DNA of 64,000 bases from Oikopleura dioica (lineage: Eukaryota; Chordata; Appendicularia; Copelata; Oikopleuridae). The stretch is taken from positions 6,680,157-6,744,156 of the forward strand of contig OU015566.1 of the NCBI GenBank assembly GCA_907165135.1. Reading direction: 5' to 3'. Positions 23,338 to 36,588 of this stretch are shown in pieces. The translations under genes and the position numbers were made by a program. Below the pieces are notes generated by a model. It was given only the letters and a program-made list of their open reading frames with translations, did no database searches and was not told the origin of the DNA. The stretch's first letter is position 1; each line of letters opens with the position of its first letter.

Positions 23338-23459
23338 CTTGGCTCGGCAACCTGTGTAGAAAGCCAGAGTCAGGGTCTGAAAGAACTGAACTGCTCGGCT
23401 TTTCATTTCAATTCTTTCAGACCCTGACTGAGGCTTTCTACACAGGTTGCCGAGCCCAG
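23338..23459. mobile_element. Foldback MITE, CTTGGCTCGGCAACC ends, 8-bp duplication
   Basis: A 122-bp near-perfect hairpin. The left arm CTTGGCTCGGCAACCTG is mirrored by CAGGTTGCCGAGCCCAG at the right. AGTCGAGA is duplicated at 23330-23337 and 23460-23467. Related, longer members carrying inner GCCGCGAAGCGGC palindromes occur at 35.4, 39.5, 41.2 and 41.9 kb. Confidence 0.8.
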
Positions 23460-24033
23460 AGTCGAGATGACTGAATATTAAATTTCACGTCTAATAAAAT
23501 TATTCATTCATTGAATCAATCAGTCTCTTTCGCTCTGTTTTGAAATAAAACATCGATCGAGCTGTCTTAAACGGGTTGACCTTCGGGTAAGGAGTGTCTT
23601 AATCTATTTAATGAGGAAATAAAATCAGTGTTAGTTCAAGTCGAACATCGATACAGAAAGACATCTTTTTAACTAGACTTTTTTTTTAAATTCGAAATAG
23701 TCTAGCAATAAAATCACGATTAAATCAGCTTCAAATAAATATGATAAGCCATAATATTGATCAAAATAAACGGTATTTAGTTTTACCCATTCTTTAAACG
23801 TGTCTCTATTTGATTAATTATTTTCGTCGATTAGTAAAAAAGTGCATGAAGGGGAAAAGATTCATGAATCATCATGTAAGTCAAAAATCGAGACTGCTAT
23901 TCCAGGAAATACAGAGGATCGTCTCTGTTTTATGTAAAAAATTGGCTATCCTTGGTGACCATAATAAACGAGACGCTTTTTCTCGATACAGGCAAGCACT
24001 TTTACCAAAACTTTCTAGTAATTCCTTCAAAAG

Positions 24034-24200
24034 ATAACCAAGACAAATCTCCAGATTACAAGAAACGATCGATCAAGGGAGGCGGTTTCTTGTCTGGAAG
24101 CAAGGATCAAGATGGATGGAGCCGAGCGGCAATGGGTGTCCTTGGATCTAATTATCCCGACGGAGATTATTCTTCGCAATTACGTCGCGAAGAGTTCTAA
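24034..24200 (+). CDS. Possible isolated terminal exon, unidentified
   Basis: After the acceptor-like CCTTCAAAAG the frame reads KKRSIKGGGFLSGSKDQDGW and continues as a hydrophilic, coding-like peptide to TAA at 24200. Codon use resembles the neighbouring genes. No upstream exon was convincingly joined, so this may be a gene remnant. Confidence 0.25.
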
Positions 24201-27200
24201 GCGCGGCGATTTTCTTTGACGATTTGGAGGACCTCTCGCTCTGAAGAAAAAACGCCATTCGTGAAGCTATCATAACACCTGCGCATTAGTGACAATGGAG
24301 CACATGAGAAATCGCCTTTGACTTTCAAGAATGAGCTCTAATCTATGTCATAAAAATGGCTTTCTTCCCGTATCTGGGACACATCCATCGACGGTTAAAA
24401 TGGCCCCTGACAGATTTTATCTTTGAGATATTCTTTGAAAGTTGAACTTCCAAGTTAGAATCGAATTTGAGCATCCGAAATTGCGATGACTAGTTTAGAC
24501 AGTAAATTACTTTTTAGAACTTGTAAGAGATAAGCCGATGTTTAATGCATCCTCAAAGTCTATTAATTTCCATTTGAGTAAACCTCAAGCTTATTATTTT
24601 TTGGAACGGAACTCTTTTGAAGCTATAATTTTAGAATAAACCATCATAAAGAAATGAAAGGCTTCTTCCTTATCATAAGACATTACCAAAGAGCCTATTA
24701 TATTCCATAAGAATATACCTTTATGAGCAAAATGAATGATTCTCAAAGAGATTATGCTTGAAGAAAAATGTTTTTCTTAAGAATTTTTAATTTCGATAAG
24801 ACGCTAAGACTTCAAGAAAAAAGGGGCGATAAGACATTCAAAATCCGCTTTACGAACATTCAATCAGATTCTCTCGCTGCACCGTGAAAAAATGGAACGC
24901 GTGTAAATCATTCCCTCACGGATTAGCCTGACGTGCTCAAATCTGGACCCTTCTGATAAGGCATTAAACAAAACCGTTTTTCGGGAATTTTTAAGATAAC
25001 AAAAAGTCCGAGCTCCTTCGCCTGTCGAGATTCCGGAACGGATCAGATTCTTTTCCCGGAGGTCGCTATTCCGGCTCAACATCGTCGATGCTTTTTTCGG
25101 ACATCTTTGATCCTGAGTTTTGAATGTGATCTGGGTCTTAGAGGAACAAAGTCTAATGAATCGTGTTCAGTTGAGTTTTCCTCGTTGATTTTAAGAAAAA
25201 AATGTTAATAGTCAATTCAGAATAGATTATTTGAAGTAATTAGTTTCGACTAAAAATACCAGAGCTCCATGTCAGGGAATCTTTAATCATGTCCCTGAAA
25301 ACATTTGCTATCAACAGGCAGGTACAGAACTTATCATGCTGCAGATAACTTGCTCCCATTTTTTATCATTTTTTTTTACTTCGAGTCATTCTTCTCGCAA
25401 ACGCTGATGAGCAGCCCCCGCCCAAGCTTAGAAGTGATAGTGTTCACGAAAGAAGCCCGAAAAATTTTTCTACAAACAGATTTTTTGAAAATTTTCAGTC
25501 CAACGGGCCGATATTTATCCACAAATTGTTTCATCTTCACGGTCCTGTATTAGACCTAGCGCTAAAAGCCTGAATAAAAGCTTGTTTTTACTTTGAAGGA
25601 AAAATAAATATTCGAGAACTGAAGTTTTCCGCGAAAATTTTAGCGCTAGAATTTAGGCCAAAAGACTGTTTATTCAAAAAATATTTTCTTAACTTTTTTT
25701 GATTTAATTTTTTGATTTTTTTAATGAAATTGAAAAGTGACTTTGGCAAATCGAATTGGTAATGAATTTGTTTTTGTACAATTTTTCACGTGTCTATGAA
25801 GTTTCGCGTTGTTTCGCGGGCAACGTGAATTTGTGCGTTTTGGATGATCAGCCCGTGCAAATAATTTAAGGCAAAGGCTATTATGTAACGCGGTTTAAAC
25901 AGATCTTGGGATGAATAAATTTCTTCTTTGATTGGATTTTGGCAAAGTTCACTCGCCCTGCCCTAGAAATCAAAATCGCCAAAAGAAAGGAATAAGAAGA
26001 AAAATCGCAGAGAAAGATTACTGTGTATTTAAACGTCAAAGAATGCAGTCTTGCTAGCACGTTTCGCAGCGTCAGCGGGTGAAAACAGGCTGCCAACCGG
26101 TCGTTTTTTAGCTGATAAAACGCTCCACTCACCTGCCACTTTTGTGAGTTTTTCAAATTCTCAACTTCTGTCAAACAATTAAAAAATCGGAAAACCACCA
26201 AATTCTGCTCGCTGAAGCAACTGGATGGAAGAAACTCGGATGTAAAGAAGGTCAAGCAAGCAGTTTCGGTGGAACAGATTTTGGACGGGCTCAGCCGAGC
26301 GGTCAGAAGTTCACTCCTTTTGGATTAGTCGGGTTTATGCATAAGAAGCGGGAACCCAAAAGTTACCGAGCTGCCCAAATCTAACTGAAGCTCTTTTCTT
26401 GCTGGAGATATTTTAACGTTGCCTTTTCGTTCTGTTCTGACCTGTTTTGATAAGTCATAATTATTGATATGAGCATCAGTACTTCGCAATAAATTTTGGA
26501 TAAGTAGAGTTATTTTGCAAAGATAATAAAATAGGGTTTGCGCTTGAATCATGACATTGAGCTAGTGAATCGTTAAGAGATCCCATTATCAGTACTGATA
26601 AGGGGTTCTCTATCACGAGAGTTAGGTCAGTGAACTAGGGACAGAAGTACTTCTCTTATCAACATTTAGCGTCTTATTAAGAGATCTTTGCTGCAAAAAC
26701 AAGCATCCAAATTTATGGTCTCAAAAGAGTTCACGGCTAGATCTTTTCTCGGTTCATTTTAGTGAGCGAAAAAGTTACGGTTTTAGAATCTTCTATTGTG
26801 AAATTAATTTTCTTCTCGTAAGAGGATAATCTCAACCCGGACTGTAAATCTTACGTGTGTTTATCCGAGGGAAAGGCGGAAATCAACCGAAAAAGTACTA
26901 GTTCCTTTTCGCTCCTTACTGTATAATTTTCCCACATTTCGCTTCTCTCAGCTGTTTTTGCAAGTGCCTTCTTTTTGGTTAGATTGATAAAGCGGAGAAA
27001 AACATCTTCAGAGGGGGAGTGAGGGGACTTCATCAGTCTGGACTTTAATCATACGTTTGAGGCTAGTCTAATTCGAAAATAACTACGGTTCTCTCGACAT
27101 GAAAGAAGTCGGAAACGGGAAGCATCGAAAATGAACTGGCGAAGACTTTTTTTGATTGATGCCTGAGAAAGCATATCTCGGATTTCGTTTACGATTAAGA

Positions 27201-27844
27201 CCCGTTTTCGGGTAACAAAGATTAATATATAATAAGCTTACTGTGTTTAAAACAACAGTCCTAGTAAAATAACCGATAAAAAAAATACTCTATTTTCGAT
27301 CATAATTTGTTCATTTTGGTTTTCGAAGAATTAATATCTAGAATAAAGATATAAAAACATGCTTAATAAAAATTGGGTAATGCTAGCCATGAAATCAGGA
27401 CGGCCGAATATCGTCATAAGTTCCAAACCGCTAGAAAAGCAAAAAAAAAAAGTACCAATTTTGTCGTCATTTTGTCTACCATCAGGCGCTAGAAAAAGAA
27501 CCAGCGCGCAACTTTAGACGCGCCAATTATTTGGAAGTTATCACTTTTCCCCGTTCCAGTAGCGACCCTTTTTTCATGTGTCGAAAAAAATGCACTTGGA
27601 AAAGCGAGAAAAGCGGATCACAGAAATATCTGCTCAGAATACGCGCCGCAAAAATAATAAGCACAATGCTTCAGAGTGTCGCAGATGGCCACTCACGGCG
27701 CGCTAGAAAAATAAAGCAAAGGCAAGTTAGATGACAAGTTTGGGCAGATTTCAAGGGCCTTAGGTTTTAAGAAATCTTCTTTGTACTTGAAAAATGGGTG
27801 AGTCCAAAGGTTCTAATTTGGAGCAATCCAGCGCCTGTTTTGAC

Positions 27845-28030
27845 GGTAGTAGGGGGTTATCATTCGAGCTGCCCCTAATCCTAAACCTAACTCAGGGGGC
27901 TACGCCCCCCGGGACCTCCCTCCTAACGCCTAAACCAGGGGGCTTCGCCCCCCGGACCCCCCTTAAGAGTTCCAAGTCCCTAACCCTAGCCACTAGCCCA
28001 GATTCTAGAGATATTGGATGGCTCGAATCA
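27845..28030. repeat. GC-rich palindromic dispersed repeat
   Basis: Contains GGGGGCTACGCCCCCCGGGACC and GGGGGCTTCGCCCCCCGGACCC, flanked by CCTAACCCT-type motifs. A second copy with the same order of blocks lies at 43515-43665. Confidence 0.7.
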
Positions 28031-29018
28031 TAGGCTCGAATGATAACCCCTCTCCACGGTTTCGACGCTAGAAATCTTCAATCTTGGGCACAAATACTCG
28101 AAGTCCATCGACAATCTTACACCCCTCATTCGAGGCCCAGAGGAAATGCATACCGTATCGTGTCTGATTATGATAATTTTCATACGAAAAGACCTTTTAA
28201 GTAGCCACAACGCGTAACTTCTTGATGCGTTATCATGGGAATTTTTAACTAGAATTTGAGTGCAGCTCTTTTTAAAAAAAAGGTGCGACGCGTACGGTAA
28301 CAACTCAAACTTCAAAAAAAGGTTGCCTAATCGTCAAAAAGTAAGAACCGCTCCTTGGCTGGAAATAAATATCCAGGGAGTCGAAATATCCTGGCTGCTT
28401 TGATCCAGCGACATATTTGATAAATATTCCTGAGGATCCTTAATCCAACTTGCTCCCCCTAAACTCGTAATGTTTTTTCTACATAACATAAACAGGATCG
28501 CGTGAAGGTCTACTATTTTGAATTCCGGATCAAATAAAGTAAAGCATGTTCAAATTACTTTCATTATTCGGAATAAATCGTTTTGCAAATGCTTACTATT
28601 AAAAAAGCTAAGCATAAATGAACAATTTTCAACAAATAGAACGACTTTATGGGGATGATGTCTGATACCGATAAAAAAAATTTTGACAAATTTTGCGTGG
28701 GCGGATACTCGGCTGCTGATTAGCCAGTTCGCTGAATCCAGGCTTCTGACTGTTTGAAAATCTCCACGCAAAGTTTGTCGAAATTTTTTCGTTGGTTCCA
28801 GACACCTCCCTGTTTTATGAGAACCTTCTTCTTGCATGAAGTTTCATTTTCAAGGTAGGTTGAGTGTTTAATAAGTAGGCTAAAAAATTTTCTTTCTTCT
28901 GAGGATCGTTAAAGGCGAAAAATTTGCGTAAAAAGTGTCTTAACTTCGTCAATTGTAATATTTTTGCTGAAAAATTCTTTTTTCTTATTTTATTTCGATT
29001 TCTAGATTAAGAAAAGAT

Positions 29019-31322
29019 TCAAAGTCTCTTGAGTTGAAGGGTGAAAGCAGTCGGCATCAGATACCAAGTGTTGATTTCCATATTGTCGATCGATGGATGC
29101 TCGTTGACAAGACTCATTTCTATCCCGTTTTCTTTGTAATAAGCAGTTCTTGTCTGATCATCGAAAGAACCAAAGACAAGATCGAAATACTCGTAATAAG
29201 GGTTTTTCAGGGGAATTCGCACAACTTGGAGAGAAAAAATTTTAATGACATATCCCATAGGATGAAAGCAGAGTATACCTGGAGAGTGGTCTTTAAAGTC
29301 ATTGTTTTGGAGAATGTACTTGTCGTTTTCAACTCGGTCAAGAGTCATTTGATGGAAAATGATTTCGCCAGAAGGAAATAAATAAGCACCGGTAACAGTT
29401 GCAGGTCTAGTGAAGGTGAATTTTTCGTGGAGAAAAACTGAACTGGGTAAAATTTGATAAAAGGAAGCTTTTACCTTCTTTGTACTCGCAAATTGATTTA
29501 GCGGGTCTTTCTTCTTTATTTTCCTCTGGTAAAATTTTTCTTATAATTTCCCAGCCACTTTTCATTAAATAAGTTTCCTGGCAAATTCGCTGAAGAAGAA
29601 TCTCGATTTCATTTTGTTGAAACTCTTTTTCTTTTTCGTTTGGATTTATATTTAGTCCGGCCATGCTTCGAGGGAAAATAATCATCGTCAACGTTGCTAG
29701 AATTGCTTCAAATGTATAAACACCATATTTATCGTCGAAACGAAGATCATTTTTCATGGTTTGCCGGAGAAGCGTTGTGACAGAAATCGGCACGCAAAGC
29801 TGAGTACTTTTTTGGTCGAATACATTTTTAGTCAGATTTTGCATTTCTTGCTGGACACATTTTGTGACGTTGTGTTTGAGACTTGACATTTTACAGGATT
29901 TCGTCAAATTTGGATTGTCAAGGCAGAAAAGAGATGACGCGCCATTTAGGGAGACAACTTTAGTCACTTCGGTAAAAAAGTTCCGAGTCTGTTTACTGTT
30001 ATTGTTTTTTAAATTTCAAATGGAGGCTGCGCCACTATTCTAAAATAAAATTTTAAACGGAACATAAAATATTCTTACTTTCATTAATTTATCTATCTCT
30101 TTTCGTTTTTTTTCATCAATCGGCTGGTAAAGAAGAGTCCACGACGTTTTCCAATCGCAAAATAGAAAGTAATAGATATTTGAAGCAAAATAACCATCTC
30201 CTTCCGCAATCTGACCATGATTCGAGAATCCTGGCGTTCCAGCAGCTTCATTATTTGTGAAAAAAAATCAAATCTGCCAAAGACTTACCAAGAGCTGGGC
30301 CATGTTTGTATTTAGATCCTTTTCTGGCGTACCCCATTTTGTGGAAGCCTTCTCCCAGTAGTGGCGTTCGTATCATGAGGAGCCCAAAGTCTATAAACTT
30401 CGGTATACCACCAACAAGAACAATGTTTTCTAATTTCTGATCTAAATGCTCAAGAGCACAATGATTCAACAAATAATTATCTCCATCCGAAATTTCGTTC
30501 GCAATGTTTCTTCTTTCTTCAAGGTCGAGTCTCCCCCTCCTGAGCAAACTCCTCAAATTTTCCTCTCCTTTTTCCATGATGGTAATCCATCCCAAACAGT
30601 CTTGTTTTTCTTCATCTTTTTCGTGAAACAATTCAATATTCACGTAATTTCGGATAATATTCTTGTGAAATGGCAAATAATCATTATCACTCCAAAGTGT
30701 TAAGATATTTGCAGGCTTAAAATCTTTTAAAATTATTTATAGAAGATATATTTATAAACCTACCTTTTGAAAGATTTATCTCGTAGAAAATTTCTTCAAT
30801 TCCGAATCTTTCCGTAAATAGAAAAGGATCAAAAACCTGCACTCTTACAGCTGTCTTAAGACCACCGAAATCCTCAGCAAGGATAATTGCTTCTCCTCCT
30901 TTCGAAATCAACTTTTTCTTCAGATCATGAGCCAATTGCCAATGATCAGCGTCTTCTTTTATTTCCCATCTTCCAATTGTTTTTCCAAAAAGGGTCTCGT
31001 CATTTTCAAGAATTGTTCTTTGAAATGTGGTCAGCTTGAATTTCGACAGTTTTCCGTTATATTTGTTAAAAACAGTTGTAAAACCTTCTTTTTCAAATTT
31101 AACAAATTGCCACAAAAAAGCATTCCCATCAGTTTTAAAGATCTTTCTCTCTACCGATTCCAAAAGTCTGCATTTTTGAGTTCGCGATGTCGTTCTTTTC
31201 AATTTCGGAAGGAATGTCTTCAGCCAAATGTCAACTTTCTTTTTTTCTAGTTCAACAGGATGTTCAAGTATTTTTTGATGAGAAGAAAACGGGATTTCAT
31301 CAAGCTTGATTCTTTTAGCCAT
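29019..31322 (-). CDS. Kinase-like protein with a C-terminal, possibly papain-like, part
   Basis: The ATG at 31322 starts MAKRIKLDEIPFSSH. After the first exon a short GT-AG intron (~30.73-30.77 kb) leads into a protein-kinase-like domain. This has the catalytic-loop equivalent HLDQKLENIVLV, a DFG motif (KFIDFGLL), an activation-segment equivalent (GTPGFSNHGQ) and an alpha-F-like DGYFASNIYYFL. Downstream exons (to 29019) carry QLCVPISVTTLLR, then IIFHQMTLDRVENDKYILQNN. The Q..C, H and N spacing recalls papain-like peptidases, but this is a pattern guess. Five short introns were joined in frame. The HRD Arg is missing and the glycine loop is not obvious, so catalytic activity is uncertain. No membrane segment is seen. 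The family was not recognised with certainty. Confidence 0.6.
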
Positions 31323-32479
31323 TTTTGTTTGCTATTTTGTTCTCTTTAAAGATAGATTTTGATGAAAATGTAAAATTTGCTTTTTCTAAGCATCAAAGAC
31401 TCTTCACATTTCTTTATTTTTTTGAGAAGGAAATTAAGACTGATCTGAGTCTGCAAAGCAAATAAATCGAAAAGCAAATGCGCTTTCATAAGATACATAA
31501 AAGGGGAATCTGGGTGAAGGGACAAATTCTTGTAGATAAATTTTGTTTCTTGTTGAAATATATTTCCTATCTTTCAGCATGCACTTTAGAATTGGTTTAC
31601 AAATTTCTTACCAACTTCTTTCAAAATTAAGATAAAACAAATTAATTTCACATATGCCCGAGTTGCGAAAACGTGAACCGATCCTCCGTCAAGAAAACGG
31701 GGAAACGTAAAACTGAGTCCATCGATTAGCCGTCCGGCTTAATTACAAATGAAGGATCGTTACTGACCGAGGAACACGCGAAAAGCCCTCTAAGAAAGTT
31801 GACCAGGTTGGATTTATTTTTCTCGAAGGTAGTTCTTTTAAAATGCAGTGTTTGAAAGTTTCACAAACAAAAAAATGCTAAAATGGCGAAACAAGATATT
31901 CACGTCGTTTTTGAAACGAGGCACATGTTCGGAAAAGAAGAGTAATTGACAGTTCAAATGCTTATTACTGTAAGCTGCTCAGTTAATGAGTATATTCTGA
32001 ACAAGAGTACGACGTTTGTGCAAGAGAGACCACGTTTTCTTCGTGCCAAACTTGAGATAGGTCATTTTTTTTCAATTTTTATGAATTTAAAATTTCTCAA
32101 AAACTTTTTAAAAAAATCAACAAAAATTTTTTTTAAATAATCTAATTTTTTTATTGAGCAGATTTCTTTTATAAATCATCTCCCTGAAAAAATTTACTCA
32201 AAGAGACTTGTAATACTTCTTAAGAAAATAAAGTATTTATGGACTTGCGACGCAACCTCAGAAATTGGCTCGGCAGGGTCTTAATTTCGATGGAATGTGG
32301 TCAATTAACATAACGTTGGGAGTAAGGCTCAAATTGGGAAGTAGATTCATGTTGCAAGGTGCCGCTGACATGAACCATTCACAGGTGAAACATTGCTTCC
32401 CAGACTAGTTTGATGTAATTCCACGGGTTAGGGATCATTCCGCGCATGTCTGACTTCTTGGTCCTACTTATAAGGAGCT
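31323..32479. other. Intergenic region
   Basis: About 1.15 kb, AT-rich, with no coding exon or repeat structure that I can support. Confidence 0.4.
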
Positions 32480-33117
32480 TTATTGAATAGCGTTATATTT
32501 ACAGTTGTAGCGAATCTCCGTATACTTCGAAATTCCCGGACAAAAAGCCGGAAAAGCAGGAGCAAATGAACATTCAGATTTCATCTCGCAATCTTCGCGG
32601 AGGAGTTTCGTAACGTCCTAAAATTGGAAAAATAAGAAAGCGGTAAGCAAGATATGGAATTTCGCGGTTTTCAAGTGAGATAATAAAAGTGGTTTGGGAT
32701 AATTGGGGTTGAGGTTGTTAGATCTTATTTCTCCGCGCTAGAGTTAGTAAAACAAGCGTTGATTTAAAAGAAGCTTCTTTAGAAAAAGATACTCAGAATT
32801 TGTAAAGGCGTAGTTTTTCGATTGCCTTTGTTCAAATAAATCGTTGTTCTTACCAAAAAGCCCGTAGGACTGTAACTATCGCATGGAAGAAACCAAGCAT
32901 CGTTTGCCTCACTTTTGCCTCTTGCGCAGGTGAGGCTATTATTACGGCCGTAATTGGCGAGCTCGATGTGAATCAGTTTTCCATCAGGACACTTGAGCCC
33001 GGCTTGGAAGGACGGGGCTGTTTGTTCATTTGCACCTCCAGCGCGGGCGAAATCGGCGCACATGGTCACGTGATAACCGAGCAAGGGTTCTATTGTTTGC
33101 GTTTGCCAGCGGTCCAA
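32480..33117 (-). CDS. SUEL-type galactose-binding lectin domain protein, 5' end uncertain
   Basis: Two exons (32854-33117 and 32480-32617) joined by a ~236-nt GT-AG intron give one SUEL/Gal-lectin domain. Visible motifs are LKCPDGKLIHIELANYGR at the start, regularly spaced cysteines (CARGK, LPCDSYSPTGF, REDCEMKSEC), and FCPGISKYTEIRYNC at the end, matching the family FxDPC..KYLxVxYxC pattern. It stops at TAA (32480-32482), which overlaps an AATAAA signal. The open frame has no start codon near 33117; ATG 33063 is possible but would give no signal peptide. An upstream exon is likely missing. Expected role: extracellular carbohydrate binding. Confidence 0.7.
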
Positions 33118-33461
33118 TTTTGACGGGTAAATGTCATTGATTCAATTTGGGACGAAGAATAGAATAGACTATTCTGAATAGTACAAACGAGTTCCTGTGT
33201 TTTCTTGAGGATTGATGGGGGAAAGGGATGAACGCGCGCTGGGAATCAAACTATTTTTGGAGACTTTGAAATGGGTCTCAATTTTGATTTTTGAAATTTT
33301 GAAATTATTTTAGAGATTAGCGATTATACTTCTAATGCCCACTTTACTTTCAATTGAATTTGATCATCTAAAAAGAATTGCGCTTTTTTCACTTATTGCA
33401 TCTTCAAAAGTCCCATCAACGCGGAAGTAAAACTGAGCTCGATTTGATATAATTAAAGTAT

Positions 33462-33731
33462 TCAATTTCGACCCCTTTCTTTCGCCGTTTTCTGAGTTTT
33501 CTGAGTTTTCTGAGAACTTTTGATATCATTCAATTTCTTCTTGCGGAAGTCCTTTATTGCTACTTTGTAGTAGTTGCGCGAGCGTGTTGTTGTCGCGACT
33601 GGTTTGCTCGTAATCGCAGCTGCTGTTGTTGGCTTCGCGGTTGTTGTCACAGGGGCGAAGGAACTTATAGATACGCGAATTGGGCGCGACTTTGTGACTT
33701 TGTCTGAAACAAACAGTTTGAACTTCTTCAA
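33462..33731 (-). CDS. Terminal exon of a Thr/Ala- and Lys-rich protein, unidentified
   Basis: After a TTGTTTCAG acceptor near 33704 the frame reads a mucin-like Thr/Pro/Ala stretch (PVTTTAKPTTAAAITSKPVA), then a basic tail (DFRKKKLND and QKTQKTQKTAKERGRN) to TGA at 33462. A second frame over the same bases is also open, so the reading is uncertain. Confidence 0.3.
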   Translation of the reverse strand: MKKFKLFVSDKVTKSRPIRVSISSFAPVTTTAKPTTAAAITSKPVATTTRSRNYYKVAIKDFRKKKLNDIKSSQKTQKTQKTAKERGRN

Positions 33732-33739
33732 TCATCAAT

Positions 33740-34266
33740 AAATTTAATGCTCATCAACTCATTGAAAGTATAATCCCTGCTCAATGATCAGTGATCATTA
33801 TCTCGAATTTCATCGTCTCAGCACGAACCAATCAATTTCCATATTGATTTGAAATGCGCCTCCTGCGGAAATTTCAAATTGTGATTTTATTTTAAAATCG
33901 GAAAATTATCTTGCAGTTCCAAATATCTTTCAAAATATTTTTACTGACAAAATGAGAAATCCGAAAAAATACTACCTGCTTCAATAGGATTACCGCTTTT
34001 ATGAATGAAAAATTGTTTAAAAAATGTCTAAAGATAAGGATTTAACAAAATGAAGACTGCACAAGAAAAATATGTTGTAAATGTACGTGTTAGTAAAAAT
34101 TTTTGCGATGAAAAATGCTGTTCATAAATTAAGATTAAATAAATCTATCCTTTCGTAAATCAAGTGTATTTAATTTCAAAATTAAAAATTTCTTGCATGA
34201 TACAGATCATTATGCATTTTCTTGTCACCTGAAATGTGTTCTACCGCAGGAAATCGCTCTTCTTCA
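33740..34266. other. Intergenic region
   Basis: AT-rich; no gene or repeat recognised. Confidence 0.35.
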
Positions 34267-35100
34267 ACTTTTGCAGTTTCTTCCGTCGGGCATAATCTGG
34301 CGTCCGTTTGGGGAGTCTGGGCGTTCGTGAATTTGGTCAATCCAAAGATCTCTCGATAAGTCCCCTTCAGGATCAAAATCGTCAACCCTGAAGTAGTACT
34401 CTAAAGACGCAGGGTGAACCCCCGTTATTACCGTCCAGGCAGAGCTGCTCGTCTCCGGTCGAGAGCATTTGAAAAACTGCACCGGCGACCTAAAGGATTA
34501 ATGAAAGACTTACGAACTCGGACAGAAATAAAAACGGGCTCGAGCTTTTAGATTAGCGCGAAGCTTGACCTCACTGACGATTACAATAATTGACCTGACG
34601 TGTAACAGAATTGCTGATCCAGTGATTCACAGATTTACAGGAGGTTGAAAGAAGCTCAATTATTGAACTTGAATCTACCCTTTATTTAAACCCTTTTATA
34701 GACCAAGGACCAAAAAATGGCAAAAAACAAGAAAAAAGTGCATTTCTGAAAGACCAATAAGCTTACTGTATATGGCCTACCGGCCAATCAAAAACTAGAT
34801 CCATAAAATCACTTCCTTTTCTCGGGTTTTCCCCATAAAATGAGCATCTTAGAGTAAGGATGTTAAAAATTGCCTTACCCCTTCTTTTTCATTCCTCAAA
34901 ATGCTGTTGACATAACTCTCAAGCCCCAGTCTATCGTCTCTTGCTGACTGTTCGCCACAGAATGCCTCTTTGTGAAATTCCAGCAGCTCCAGCTGGTCGC
35001 TTCTATCGGGCTTAGTGCTCAACACGCCGCCCTCGGAATGTGTCGAAATGAGCAAAATTATAATAAAAATATTGTTGCGAAATTCTTTAACAACTCTCAT
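34267..35100 (-). CDS. Secreted protein, family not recognised
   Basis: Exon 1 (about 34870-35100) begins MRVVKEFRNNIFIIILLIST, a signal peptide. It continues as an acidic helical segment (RSDQLELLEFHKEAFCG) and ends at a GTAAGG donor. An intron of about 250 nt leads to an exon around 34517-34605 (IIVIVSEVKLRANLKARARF). A 24-nt-scale gap with GTAAGT...CCTTTAG follows, then the last exon (SPVQFFKCSRPETSSSAW, then YYFRVDDFDPEGDLSRDLW). The stop is near 34267. The DFDPEGD acidic loop may bind calcium. The 24-nt intron would be very short, so this join is tentative. Confidence 0.45.
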
Positions 35101-36588
35101 CTCCCTTTTCTCTTGCTACAACTTTTACTCGAGCAACAAGGCGAACAACTTTAGGGCCTGGCTTGGCCATTTCACACCCAAATAGTTCCGGTGAGCTCTT
35201 TTATGGCCTTTGATATCGGGAGTACGAGGGAAATATGAAACTAGAAAGAGGGTTCAATTTTGAGGTTTTAAAGGTGCCTTTGTCTTTTGATCATTCTGTG
35301 ATCTTCCGCCAAAAGGGATGTTTTTCCCAGCACCACACTTTTGCCGTCAACAAGCAATCTTAGTCAGGGTCCTGAAAAGGGTTTAAAAAAACCGATGGTC
35401 TTTTTAAAGCCGCTTCGCGGCTTTTATCTTGAAAACGCCGCTACGCGGCTTTCTATATAACCATTTTCTAGGCCCTGACTAAAGTTTCTAATCAGTTTGC
35501 CGAGCCCAAAAGAGACTTTATAATAAATTGTCGCCAAAATTTGGTAAGGCTTGTTTTTTTAATTTTACAGTTAAAAATCTTGTTTCGCAACTAAATAATG
35601 CAGATTCCCTTAAAAATTCTGTTTATGTTTTGATTTTGGAGGCGTTTGGAAAGCCCTTGAGAATCGCCCTTCGCTAAATGCGTCTTCTAACTAACGCTTA
35701 CACTTGGCAGGTCCCGGAAGACGATCAGCCATCGCGCAATGAGTAGTTGATCACCTCATTAGCTCCCTGGCTGCCCTAGAATTACTGATTCTGATTATGT
35801 AAATAAATCATTATCATGTGAGCGTTCATCTCGACACGACTCAAACTCCGGCATAAGCAATAATTTCGCCGTCCGAGCTTTTACAGTAATTAGTAAAAGA
35901 AGCTAATTTTAGGCCACAGCTATTTGACATGGATGTAAGCTTAGGTAAGAACTTGTCATTTTTGACAAAGTACAGCGGGCCCAGAGGTGGGAATATTTGA
36001 TGAGAAGGCAATTTTGAAAAAGCACACCTCAAATGACGACTTTTAATTTGTCTGTTCATAAAGAACTTATTGAAAATTGAAACGATAAGTCATCTCATTA
36101 CAGGAAACTTATTGAAAGTTCATATCGCGAACTGGGTCGATTTTCATGAAAGATTTTTCTTCCGAAGTTCCCATGATATGATTATTATTAAATCGTCTCA
36201 AAAGGGAAGTAAGAAATGTTATATAACACCTGTGATACCAAAATCTTAATTGAATGAAAGGATAAGGTAATAAAAGAAGCAACTTTGCTTCACTTGAAAG
36301 AAGGCGAAAAATTCTTTCGAAAATTCAATTCGGTAGGCGAGAATTATGGATTGAATAAAATTTTACCTTATAATTAATTAATTAACACACCTTCTGTGAA
36401 TTCAAAAATGATATCTCACCAAGGTTTAACCATTTAGTGGCTGCTATCATTTTTTGACCACTCAACTTTCACGTTCCTGATAAGCTTTTTAATTTAACCA
36501 AAGTGCAACGCTATTATATTTTTATCTGCCGCCAGTGAGGTTCTAGCAATAAAGAAATTTCAAGAAATAGTTTAAAATAAAATAATTT
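35101..36588. other. Intergenic region with one foldback element
   Basis: Apart from the 35.36-35.51 kb foldback element, no gene was found. A CATAAAAG motif at about 35195-35205 (minus) could be the TATA element of the secreted-protein gene. The AATAAA near 36590 (minus) belongs to the protease gene. Confidence 0.4.
35357..35508. mobile_element. Foldback element, GCTCGGCAA family (degenerate)
   Basis: Left TTAGTCAGGGTCCTGAAAAG pairs with right CTAGGCCCTGACTAA, and the end GTTTGCCGAGCCC matches the family terminus. The interior has AAGCCGCTTCGCGGCTT and GCCGCTACGCGGC palindromes. Confidence 0.6.

Larger units (their letters stand above)
23470..28990. other. Gene-poor region
   Basis: 5.5 kb with only a possible terminal exon (24034-24200) and one GC-rich palindromic repeat (27845-28030). 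Many CTTATC/GATAAG motifs and AT-rich tracts occur. Other open frames are short and unsupported. Confidence 0.45.

Noticed and set aside
25881..26255. 124-codon minus-strand frame
   Set aside because: No promoter, splice or domain evidence; the composition looks random.
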